18,686 nt of DNA. Origin: JACRLW01 sp050181465. GTDB taxonomy: Bacteria > Planctomycetota > UBA1135 > UBA2386. The DNA lies in NCBI GenBank assembly GCA_050181465.1, contig JBFXDD010000062.1, positions 1 through 18,686 of the forward strand, read 5' to 3'. Positions 1 to 8,148 of this stretch are shown piece by piece. Both the position numbers and the translations under genes were made by a program. Numbering within the stretch: position 1 is the first letter of the stretch; every line of letters begins with the position of its first letter. Under the pieces are notes generated by a model that did no database searches, was not told where the DNA came from, and was given only the letters and a program-made list of their open reading frames with translations.

Positions 1-434
1 CGGTGTCGATCCGCGAGTGGCTTCACGGTCGAGCCCGCCAGCACGGTGCTGACCGTCCCGCCCTGATGGAACACCATTCCGATGAACCATGCGAAGAAGC
101 GCGCGCTCTTCGGTCCACGCACGATCCTGGAGCCGATTCGCTCCGCGAAGTGTTGCGCCGCCCCGGTCTTGTTCCAGATTCCGATGAGTCCGCCGAGGCA
201 CCAGAGATAGACGAGCAGGATGCCGGCGAACCCGATGGTGCCGATGGCGGGGAAGAAGAAGCGCGTCAGCGGGTTCGCATCGGTGCCGGGTTGCTCGATC
301 AGAATGACCAAGCTCCCGGTCAATATCGCGCAGAACAGTGCGAACAGCACCTGGCGTGTCGCGAAGGCGAGGACGATCGCGACGAGTGCCGGAACGATGG
401 AAAGAACACTCGGCGCGTCGGCGAGGAGGAGCAT
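1..434 (-). CDS. NhaC-like Na+/H+ antiporter, N-terminal part
   Basis: An integral membrane transporter fragment, most like the NhaC family of sodium/proton antiporters, which exchange cytoplasmic Na+ for H+. The ATG lies at 434-432, 6 nt after the stop of the GT2 gene, so the two are probably co-transcribed. The 144 visible residues hold hydrophobic segments at about 6-22, 27-46 and 62-88. They are followed by FHQGGTVSTVLAGSTVKPLA near residue 120, which resembles the conserved NhaC stretch that usually carries two acidic residues and ends in a PLAD-like motif. In this protein HQGG stands where the acidic pair is usual, so transported ion and coupling may differ. The reading frame is open to the left edge, and the rest of the protein (NhaC members are roughly 450-500 residues) is missing. 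I see no Shine-Dalgarno sequence. The family assignment rests on this one motif plus hydrophobicity. Confidence 0.7.
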   Translation of the reverse strand, partial: MLLLADAPSVLSIVPALVAIVLAFATRQVLFALFCAILTGSLVILIEQPGTDANPLTRFFFPAIGTIGFAGILLVYLWCLGGLIGIWNKTGAAQHFAERIGSRIVRGPKSARFFAWFIGMVFHQGGTVSTVLAGSTVKPLADRH

Positions 435-440
435 GGTGGG

Positions 441-1409
441 TCAGATCCCGCGGTGCATGTAGTCGTCGATGGCGCGATAGCGCGCGGCGTGCGGTCCGGT
501 CGAGTTCTCCGGCCACCCTGCACCGAGGAACATCCCGCGGGCGGCCTCATGTGCGTAGTCCACGGCCCAATCGCGCAACCTCGCGGACTCGCTTGCCGGC
601 AGGCCCAAGGATTCGACGACCGCCGCGTATTCCCGTCGGCCCCAGCGCCGGGCGTCGCGGTACGATTGAAGGGTCGGCAGCAATCGAATCCCGAACAACT
701 CGCGCAGGTTCTGGTGATCGCAGTAGATGCGGCGGCCTTCTTCGCGAGGTGATCGATTGTGGCTGTGGATCACGGAACTCCGGGCTTGGAACACGATGCG
801 CCAGCCGCCGAGAACGAGCTTCTTGCCGAAGGCGACATCCTCGCCGAAGCGGCGCCTTCCGAAGCCCCCGAGGGCTCGCCATGCCGACTTGCGGACCGAA
901 CTCGCGACGTTGTCGAAGGCACACCGTCGCAGGCGTTCCATCGGCTCCAGAGCATCGAACTGGCTTTGGGACAGCGGGTCCTGAGCCATCGGGGAATCCT
1001 TGCCCGCCGTCCACTCCCGCAGTCGTCTGGCGATGAACGGATTGCAATCCTCGCGCGGGATCTGCTTGCAGTAGGCCGCGCCGACGGCGGGATCCTCATA
1101 GCTACTGACGAGTTCGCCGAGCCATCGTCCGTCGGCGGGGATCGCATCCTGCGTGAGAAGGACGACGACTTGGCCGCTGCTCGCTTCGATCATCAGGTCG
1201 CGCGTGGCGCCGTGGTTGAAGCGCGATTGCGGGATGTGTTCGACGCGAAAGCCGTGGCGGCGCAACACGTCGATCGTGCCGTCGCGCGAGCCGCTGTCGA
1301 TCGCGATGCGCTCGAGCTCACCCGAGCCAGGCTGCCGGTCCACGGCGTCGAGCACCCGGTCGAGCAGCGGACCGCCGTTCCACGTCGGGATCGCAAGCGT
1401 GATCTTCAT
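441..1409 (-). CDS. GT2 family glycosyltransferase (rhamnosyltransferase-like)
   Basis: A 322-residue GT-A fold glycosyltransferase that would move a sugar from a nucleotide donor to a glycan or lipid acceptor on the cytoplasmic side. Visible GT2 signatures are the N-terminal strand AIPTWNG (6-12), the nucleotide-binding IDSGSRDGT (37-45), a DXD-like TQDA (86-89), FGED (188-191) with the likely catalytic-base acidic pair, and HSHN (215-218), a motif familiar from dTDP-rhamnose transferases of O-antigen clusters. I chose the ATG at 1409 because it opens directly on the first beta strand; the open frame continues upstream to 1643, but only into the coding region of the divergent GT4 gene. The next gene, an antiporter, starts 6 nt after this stop. 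The acceptor and sugar cannot be told from sequence. No transmembrane segment is evident. Confidence 0.85.
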   Translation of the reverse strand: MKITLAIPTWNGGPLLDRVLDAVDRQPGSGELERIAIDSGSRDGTIDVLRRHGFRVEHIPQSRFNHGATRDLMIEASSGQVVVLLTQDAIPADGRWLGELVSSYEDPAVGAAYCKQIPREDCNPFIARRLREWTAGKDSPMAQDPLSQSQFDALEPMERLRRCAFDNVASSVRKSAWRALGGFGRRRFGEDVAFGKKLVLGGWRIVFQARSSVIHSHNRSPREEGRRIYCDHQNLRELFGIRLLPTLQSYRDARRWGRREYAAVVESLGLPASESARLRDWAVDYAHEAARGMFLGAGWPENSTGPHAARYRAIDDYMHRGI

Positions 1410-1456
1410 GGCGATGGGGGGGCGCGGAGCGTAGACCTGTGCCCCTCCGTCGTCGA
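1410..1456. promoter_or_regulatory. Short divergent intergenic region between two glycosyltransferase genes
   Basis: These 47 bp separate the divergent starts of the minus-strand GT2 and plus-strand GT4 genes, so any promoters for both must lie here or within the opposite coding sequence. I could not pick a convincing -35/-10 pair or a purine-rich ribosome site on either strand. The promoter role is inferred from gene orientation only. Confidence 0.3.
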
Positions 1457-2520
1457 ATGAAGAGCCTCGTCCTGGCGCCGTACGTGCCCTTTCCACCCGA
1501 CCACGGCGGAAGGATCCGCAGCGGGGTGCTCTGCGCCGCGCTTCGGAAGCTCGGCGAGGTCGTGGTCGCCTGCCCGCTTGGTTCCAGCGAAGCGGAGGAC
1601 ACGGTTGCCGCCGCGGGCGAGTTGGGACTGGAGCTCGTCGCACTCGGAGATCCCGAACAGCGGACCGACATGCGCCGAAAGATCGGTTGCTGGATGCGCG
1701 GCAACTCGGAGTTGCTCCTGCGTCGGTGGTCGACGACGGCCCGGCAAGTCGCGGCGGCGCACATCCGGCGGGGTGACATCGACCTCGTCATCGCCGATTC
1801 GAGCTTTGCACTACCGCTCCTCGACGGCACCAATCCCAGACCACTCGTGGTGCATCTGCACAACGTCGAGCACGCGGTGCTCGCGCGCTCGGTGTCGACT
1901 GCGCGGACGCTCCGCGATTCCTCGCTCCGAAGCATCGAGCGGCGTGCGGTGCGCAGGGTCGAGCGTCGCTGGCTACGACGGGCGCAACTCGTGCTGACCG
2001 TCTCGGCGGGTGACGCCGCGCTGGCGAAGGACATGGCACCGCGCGCTCGTGTCGAGGTCGTCGAGAACTCGGTCGACCTTGCGGCGATGCCGCAACTGTC
2101 GCCTGCCATCGGCGAGGACATCCGCTTGCTGTTCGTGGGAAGCTACGACTATCCACCCAATGAGCGAGCCGCGCGGGAACTTGCAGTGGATCATTTGCCG
2201 GTATTGCGTGAACGCTGGCCGGGGCTGCGGGTGCGCTTGGTCGGCAGCGATCCTGCCGGTGCGTTGGCCGACCTTCGACAGATCCCTGGAGTCGAGGTGG
2301 TCGGGCGAGTGCGGGACCTGGTCGACGAGTACCGCCGCGCGCATGCGGTGTATCTGCCGATCCGTGACGGCGGCGGCACGCGACTCAAGGTGCTCGAGGC
2401 ATTCGCGTTCGGGCGACCCGTCATCGGGACTGCCGTCGCAGTCGAGGGGCTGGCATGTGAGTTCGGTGTGCACTGTCTGCCGTGCGAGTCACCGCGGCAG
2501 GGTGTGGCAAGCCTCGAGCG
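1457..2520 (+). CDS. GT4 family glycosyltransferase, C-terminus lost in gap
   Basis: A GT-B fold retaining glycosyltransferase; 354 residues are visible before the N run. The N-terminal domain opens with PYVPFPPDHGGRIRSG (8-23), the loop typical of GT4 sugar transferases found in exopolysaccharide and exosortase-linked clusters. HLHNVEHAV (133-141) follows, and VVENSVD (201-207) marks the start of the C-terminal domain. RDGGGTRLKVLEAFAFGRPV (303-322) is the nucleotide-sugar site, with E314 as the expected donor-binding glutamate. Relatives are about 390-420 residues, so roughly 40-60 residues fall in the gap. I prefer the ATG at 1457 over an in-frame GTG at 1439, because it starts at the first beta strand. 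It converges with the synthetase gene on the other side of the gap, so both 3' ends are hidden there. Confidence 0.85.
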
Positions 2521-2620
2521 NNNNNNNNNNNNNNNNNNNNNNNNNNNNNNNNNNNNNNNNNNNNNNNNNNNNNNNNNNNNNNNNNNNNNNNNNNNNNNNN
2601 NNNNNNNNNNNNNNNNNNNN
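2521..2620. other. Assembly gap (100 N) without duplicated flanks
   Basis: One hundred N. Unlike the other two gaps, the flanking sequences are not copies of each other, so the missing length is probably unknown. It must contain the 3' ends of both convergent genes: the end of the plus-strand GT4 gene and the last domain of the minus-strand Pls-like synthetase. Translations that appear to read through the N are not meaningful. Confidence 0.95.
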
Positions 2621-5600
2621 AGTTCCCATGTCGCCCGATTGACGATGCGCACGATGCTCGGATCGTGAGTGAGTCGACGGTCCATCGCGACGACTTCGCG
2701 CGCGGGCAACTCGAACGCTGGATGGCCGAACCAGGCGGTTCGCGTGCGCATTCTCGAGCCATCGGCAACCGTCGCGACGCCTAGGAGAATCGAATCCGGC
2801 AGATTCGCCCCCGCGGGGATCACCGAGTGATTGCCGAGGAAGGTGTCGCTGCCGAGTCGAACGGGCGCATGTGTGACACGCCCTCGATCGACGATGCCTC
2901 CGCCGAGATAGATGCCGTCGGCAAAGAAGCTGTGCGCACCGATCGTGAGGTGCTCCGGCAGCACATCGATGATGGTGCTGATCTCGCAGCCCTTGCCGAT
3001 GCGAGCGCCGGCAAGTCGCAGCCAGGAGGGCCAGAACATCGTGCCGCTCAGCCATTCGCCCGCAGTCTCGACGGCGCGCGTGCGCAGGAGTGCGATGACG
3101 TGACGCAGACTGCGTCGCTCGATCGTCCCGGCCGGCACCTTGGGGCCGAGCCGCAGCGCGAGCGCCAGCAGCAACAGGCTCGCCGCGAGCGACAGCGGAA
3201 TCGATGCCACGAACCACCACAAGCCGGGACCGAGGGTCGGCTGAGCGATCCAATCGGTCACGGTGGCCGAATCGACTTCGAACCAACTGATCAGGAACGC
3301 GGTCGCGAGCAAGGTCGGGACTGCGGCGAGCCACGTGAACAGCGCGCGCAGAGTGAGCAGCGCGACCGCGTGCCCGGCCGCCGGCAGCGGCAGCGAGGGA
3401 CGGTCGAATCGAGCGGGCTCGGGGTTCGGTCGGCGCAAGCGAGCGGGAACACCGTGCCACTCTTCGCCCGCCCCGGCGATGGACCCACTCGACAAGGACG
3501 AGAGCGCGGTCAATCGCGACTGTGCGGCCATCGTTCCGCCGCCGTCGATGCCGGCGCGGACATCGAGCGTCGCACCGTCGCCGATCCGAATCGGCCGATA
3601 CACGTAGCGACTCCGCTCCAGCATCACGACGCGAAGCGCGGCATCCTGGTTCAGCGTCACATCATCGCCGATCTCGAGAAGGTCCCAACCGCCGCGGGTC
3701 AGGTCCACGCCACGATGGATGTGGACGTTTCGACCGATGCGAGCGCCCAACCAACGCAAGGCGATGACCTGCAGGGAAGTGAGCGTGAGCGTGCCCCATG
3801 GAATCCACTGTGCGAGATGAGACACGAGCCAGTGGCGGAACCCCGCGGCCGAGTTCGCGAGGATCTCGCCTTCTCGATAGGTGCCGATCAGCCATCGCTT
3901 CGCGCACACGACGAGCGCGAGCGCGAGTGCACCGAGTGCCAGTCGCCCGACGACGAGCAGCGGCGGCAGCAGGAACAGCGCTGCGAGCGGCGACAGGAGC
4001 GTGAGCAGCCACGGCAAGCCCGTGCACGCCAGCCACCATGCCAGAACGCCGAGAATCCACGCTTCGGCGAAGATCCAGACGCCTTGCGCGACCGCGACGG
4101 CCAGAGCAGCGGCATCGTCGGCCGGCGAACTCTGCGGTGCCCGAGTCACGCGGTGATCGACGGGTTGTCGTGCTGCGAGCGCGCGCGGCGTTCGCGTTTC
4201 GTAGAGATCACGCACGGACAGGTGCGCGCCCTCGCGATCGTCACGCAGTCGCGAGATCAACAGCGCGGCGCGAACCGAGTCACCGCCGACATCGAAGAAG
4301 TCGGTCTCGACGTCCATCGAGGAATGACCGAGTGCGTCGCGAAATGCGGCGAGGAATCGGGCCTCTCGCGGCGATGCCGTCGCACAAGGTGCGGTGGCGG
4401 GGTGGGGAGGAGGTTCCGGATCGGGAAGCGCCTTGCGATCGAGCTTCCCACCGATGGTCGTCGGGAGTTGCGCGATCACGACGATCCGCGTTGGCACCAT
4501 CACCGCGGGAAGGCGCGCGCGCAGCGACTCGCGAACGGCCGACTCGTCGAGCGGTGGGGCTTGTCCATCCAGAACGACGAAGGCGAGCAGACGCTGTCCG
4601 GCGTCCACTTTGCACGCCGCCTGCGAGACACCGGGGATCTCCCGCAGGCAGGCTTCGATCTCGCCCAACTCGATGCGATGACCGCGAAGCTTCACCTGGT
4701 CGTCGAGGCGTCCCTCGTAGAACAGCGTGCCGTCGCCGACCTCTCGCACACGGTCGCCGGTCCGGTAGATGCGGCCGAACTCGGGATGCTCGACGAAGCG
4801 GCGCGTCGTGAGCTCGGGATCACCCCGATAGCCCCGCGCCAAGGATTGTCCTCGGATGCACAGTTCACCACTCTCGCCGCTCTCCACCGGCATCAGTCGC
4901 TCGTCGAGCACGAGTGCTTCGCTGCCGGGTACCGGACGACCGATGCAGATCGGTCCGTCGGCAGTTATGTCGGATCGAACTACGGTGACGGTGCACTCGG
5001 TCGGGCCGTAGCCGTTGACGAGGCGGCGACCGGGCGCCCAGTCGCGGGCGATGTCCGGCTGCAACGCTTCCCCGCCCACGTACAACAGCCGGAGCACGGG
5101 CAGATCGCGGGCCGGATCTCGACTGCCGAGTGTTCGCAGCAGCGTGGGCGGCGGGCACAACACCGTGATCGATTCGCGTCGCAGCCACGGCAGCAGATCG
5201 GGACCGAGGCGAATCGTCGGATCGTCGACGACGACCAATGTCGCGCCCGATGCGAGCGCCAGCCAGGTCTCCTCGATCGAAGAGTCGTATGCCGCCGAGG
5301 AACCTTGCGCGACGCGATCCCCGGGTCCGAGCGCGAACTCGTCGAGATCTCCGCGAACGAGGGTTGCGATCGATCGATGCTCGATCATCACGCCCTTCGG
5401 GCGGCCCGTCGTGCCCGAGGTGTAGATCAGGTAGGCGAGCGACGATTCGGCGGCGGTGTCGCGAACAGGGTGGGTGCCGCGGACGGCTGATGCCTCGGCC
5501 GGAAGTGGCAGCAGGGTGACGTTCGGAGGGGTGATCGCGCGTGCACGCGCCTCCTGTGCTCGGCTGAACGACAGCGCCACGGCCCCGCTGTCGACGAGCA

Positions 5601-5913
5601 ACAACCGCAACCGCTCATCGGGTAGCGAAGGCTCGAGAGACAGGAACGCGTGGCCGGCGAGGTGCGCCGCGATCTGCGTGGCGAAGAGATCCGGATCGTG
5701 ACGATCGACGAGAATCGCGACGACACGTTCTTCTTGCGTGAACTCATGCAGAGAGGTTGCGATGGCCTCTGCGCGCGCTCGAAGGTCGGCGTAGGTGCGG
5801 GTCGCGCGGGGTCGGTCGTCACGCGGCGGAACATCGATCGCGAGGTTCGACGGCCATCGCGTCGCCGCGCGCAGGAGGAACTCGTGCAGCAGCGTCGGTT
5901 CGTCGGCGCTCAA
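2621..5913 (-). CDS. Pls/PosA-type membrane NRPS-like synthetase (A-PCP-TM-LbH), C-terminus lost in gap
   Basis: A single-module synthetase with 1097 visible residues. An adenylation domain spans about 10-500: YTSGTTGRPKG (164-174), NGYGPTE (300-306), YRTGDRV (383-389), GRLDDQVKLRGHRIELGE (401-418) and the A10 lysine K490. A carrier domain follows, with FFDVGGDSV and phosphopantetheine serine S546. No condensation or thioesterase domain is seen. From about 600 the protein is the terminal domain of epsilon-poly-lysine synthetase relatives: hydrophobic segments at about 612-670 and 700-720, a hexapeptide beta-helix-like block (723-820), more membrane segments (845-920) and a second block (968-1065). 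Family members have a third membrane/soluble unit, expected in the gap. Known relatives activate a basic amino acid and join copies iteratively at the membrane. The start is TTG at 5913, overlapping the upstream GT2 stop (TTGA), which implies translational coupling. The product is unknown. Confidence 0.9.
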
Positions 5914-7229
5914 CGAAGTCGCGCGAGCAATCGCTCGGCCTCGGGGTCGCCGCTCACGATCGAATCGGCATAGACTTCACCGAGCGCGCGTCGAAGTCGG
6001 TCGAGAGCGTCGTGCGCGCCGGCGTCTACGAAGATCGCATTGGAGTCGACAGACGAAGCACGCGTCGACTCGGACCCGAAGACCACGACGGTTCGAGGAA
6101 TCGTCGGCTTGCGCCGCGTGGAACGGCAATAGGCACTGACGTCGTTGGCGATGCGCAACACTTCGCGATCGCTGCGCCGCGCGCGGACTCGCAGCTTCGA
6201 CCGCAACCAGAGCGCGCGCGGCAGCCGAGGAATCGTGCGCAGCACGCCGAGGAGTTGCACACCGACGCCGGTACGCCGCGCCTCCTTCCGTGCGTTCCAC
6301 GGCATGAAGAGGATGCGCATGGCGATGATGCGCCAGTCCGTCACCGTGCGCCAGAACATCAACTCGCGGTTGCGTCGATCGAGTTGCTCGACGCGAGAGC
6401 GACCGAACACGCGAACGGAAGTCGCGCGATGCCGATGATGCACCACGCTGTCGGTCACGAACTCGATTCGCCAGCCGCATCGCCAGGCGAGGTAGGAGAG
6501 ACTCGCGTCCTCGGCGTAGCACGGGGCATACAGCTCTTCCATCCCGTCCAACGCGCGATACTTCGCAAGGTCGTAGGCCGAACTGCCGCCGCCGGCCCAA
6601 GCGGCAGGGATGGCCGGTGCGTCGGTCGGGCCGTCGACCTGTTCGAAGCGAAGCATGCCCTTCTTCGCGTAGATCCGCGTCCTGCCGGTCTCCACGCGAT
6701 CGCCAGCCATCTCGATCCGTGCGGTGGCCGCGAAGAAGTCGGCATCTCCGAAGCGAGCCAGCAACGTGCAGAGGAAGTCCGGCTCGACGCGCATGTCGTT
6801 GTTGAGCAGGACCAGGATGTCGCCGTGCGCGGCTTCCACACCCGCGCGCACGCCGCCCACGAAGTAGCGATTCTGCGGAAGCTGGACGATGCGCACGTCG
6901 GGATACTCCGAGCGAAGGAACTCCACGGTCCCGTCATCGCTGCCGTTGTCGACGACGATGGTCTCCACCGGTCCTTCGACCTTCGCGATCGCCGGCGGCA
7001 ACGTCGGCAGTAGCTCCGCCAACAACTCGCGACCGTTCCAGGACGGGATCACGATGCTGACACGGCGTCCGCGTGCGAGTGGTTCGACGCGCCGGCGGGA
7101 GGCGCGGATGGCCCAGACGAACGGGGTCGCGAGGATGTCGAGCGCCGCGCACGCGATGCCGAGCGGAATCGCGTAGAGCCAAAAGAGCGGCAAGAGCACG
7201 ACGTCCCGCATCGTGCCGGTTCCGCTCAC
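5910..7229 (-). CDS. Membrane-anchored GT2 family glycosyltransferase
   Basis: A 439-residue inverting GT2 enzyme with an N-terminal hydrophobic anchor (about 9-41), so it probably works at the inner membrane. The catalytic core shows IVIPSWNG (59-66), VVDNGSDDGT (92-101), the metal/nucleotide motif LNNDM (142-146), AWAGGGSSAYD (210-220) and YAEDASLSY (238-246), whose acidic pair is the expected catalytic base. A tail of about 100 residues after 340 is longer than the minimal fold and I do not recognise it. The GTG start at 7229 overlaps the stop of the coiled-coil gene (GTGA); an in-frame ATG at 7211 is an alternative. Its own stop overlaps the synthetase start, so stoichiometric production with the Pls-like enzyme is likely. 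It may add sugar to the same surface polymer, but that is inference from position only. Confidence 0.88.
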   Translation of the reverse strand: MSGTGTMRDVVLLPLFWLYAIPLGIACAALDILATPFVWAIRASRRRVEPLARGRRVSIVIPSWNGRELLAELLPTLPPAIAKVEGPVETIVVDNGSDDGTVEFLRSEYPDVRIVQLPQNRYFVGGVRAGVEAAHGDILVLLNNDMRVEPDFLCTLLARFGDADFFAATARIEMAGDRVETGRTRIYAKKGMLRFEQVDGPTDAPAIPAAWAGGGSSAYDLAKYRALDGMEELYAPCYAEDASLSYLAWRCGWRIEFVTDSVVHHRHRATSVRVFGRSRVEQLDRRNRELMFWRTVTDWRIIAMRILFMPWNARKEARRTGVGVQLLGVLRTIPRLPRALWLRSKLRVRARRSDREVLRIANDVSAYCRSTRRKPTIPRTVVVFGSESTRASSVDSNAIFVDAGAHDALDRLRRALGEVYADSIVSGDPEAERLLARLR

Positions 7230-7462
7230 GGCTTGTTGCCCTTCTCCAGCTCGCGAACTCGGCGTCTGGCTTCGCCGAGCATCTCGATGAGGTGCAAGGT
7301 CTGCGCAGACAGCGACGTCAGCTCTTCCCGCTTGATCCGCAGGTCTTCCGCGAGCCGTTGGCCCTCGTCGAGCTTCTCGATTCGTTGTTCGAGAGCAGCC
7401 AATCGCGAGTCGATGGATTCGAGACGGGCGAGGATCGCGCGCAGGGAATTGCCGAACAGCAT
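7226..7462 (-). CDS. Small coiled-coil protein
   Basis: A 78-residue charged protein predicted to be almost wholly alpha-helical. Residues about 8-45 show heptad-like spacing of Leu/Ile, as in ILARLESIDSRLAALEQRI, and a second helical stretch covers about 47-74. There is no signal peptide, membrane segment or cysteine. It starts 7 nt after the ankyrin gene stop and its own stop overlaps the GT2 start. The tight packing and consistent strand support it as a real gene despite its size. It could be an oligomerisation or scaffold partner for the membrane enzymes encoded next to it, but I recognise no family. Confidence 0.7.
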   Translation of the reverse strand: MLFGNSLRAILARLESIDSRLAALEQRIEKLDEGQRLAEDLRIKREELTSLSAQTLHLIEMLGEARRRVRELEKGNKP

Positions 7463-7469
7463 GGTGTGA

Positions 7470-8123
7470 TCAGCGAGTCAGTCGTGCCGCGATTGCCAGG
7501 TGGCCGCGGGTTCGGGCGAGGTCGGCCGGAAGTTGACGGTCGTCGCTGGGCAGGTTGACGTCGGCGCCGTGTGCGACGAGGAGATCGACCAGGTCGGCAT
7601 CGCCGCGATGCGCGGCGAGATGCAAAGGCGTGTAGCCGCCGCGCTGCGGTCCGTTGGGATCGGCGCCGGCTTGGAGCAGCGCGATCGCGACGCGCGCAGA
7701 TCCCGCGGCCACTGCGTGGTGGATCGGGCGCGACAGCGAAGGATTGCGCGCGACGGAATCCACCGGGGCGCCATGCCGGATCAGCCAAGACACCAGATCG
7801 GCGTGACCGAAGTGCGCGGCGATGTGCAAGACCGTCGTGCCGTCGGGTGCTTGGTTGGTGATGACGCTATGGGAGCGCGAGGCCGCCGCGGCAAGATCGT
7901 TGAGACGGCCCAGTGCCGCTGCCTCGAAGCAGTCCAGTGACCCGAGCCGCTCGAGCAGAAACGCTACGAGCTCGGTTCGGCGATGCAGGAGCGCGGACAT
8001 CAACAGCGAGTTGCCGTCGGCGTCGCGACAGAGCGCGCGGCCGGGTTCCGCTTCGATCGCGCGACGGATCGCGTCGTCATCTCCGGCACGAAGCGCCAGG
8101 AAGAGTTCGGATTCCTCGGCCAT
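7470..8123 (-). CDS. Ankyrin-repeat protein
   Basis: A 217-residue soluble protein made of ankyrin repeats, helix-turn-helix modules that bind other proteins. A degenerate first repeat (about 35-61) is followed by clear ones at 94-122 (GTTVLHIAAHFGHADLVSWL), 130-156 (RPIHHAVAAGSARVAIALL) and 162-190 (GGYTPLHLAAHRGDADLVDL), then a short capping repeat (194-217). There is no signal peptide or added catalytic domain. I chose ATG 8123 because it begins right before the first helix; the open frame extends to 8396, but that part lies inside the NIF3 gene. It sits 25 nt after NIF3 and 7 nt before the coiled-coil gene, inside the run that ends in the Pls-like synthetase. The binding partner is unknown. 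Confidence 0.88.
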   Translation of the reverse strand: MAEESELFLALRAGDDDAIRRAIEAEPGRALCRDADGNSLLMSALLHRRTELVAFLLERLGSLDCFEAAALGRLNDLAAAASRSHSVITNQAPDGTTVLHIAAHFGHADLVSWLIRHGAPVDSVARNPSLSRPIHHAVAAGSARVAIALLQAGADPNGPQRGGYTPLHLAAHRGDADLVDLLVAHGADVNLPSDDRQLPADLARTRGHLAIAARLTR

Positions 8124-8148
8124 GGTGGAAGTTTGCGCGATGTTGCCG

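Noticed and set aside
1410..1643. N-terminal extension of the GT2 gene
   Set aside because: The added residues are basic and disordered-looking and lie within the start of the divergent GT4 gene; GT2 proteins begin at the AIPTWNG strand.
2827..5490. An 887-codon plus-strand open frame opposite the synthetase gene
   Set aside because: Its translation is low-complexity and rich in Arg/Gln/Glu with no domain, while the opposite strand has complete adenylation and carrier motifs. It is a GC-driven shadow.
2621..5913. Classical NRPS siderophore or antibiotic assembly line
   Set aside because: Only one A-PCP unit is present, with no condensation or thioesterase domain, and the C-terminal membrane/beta-helix architecture is that of Pls-like enzymes.
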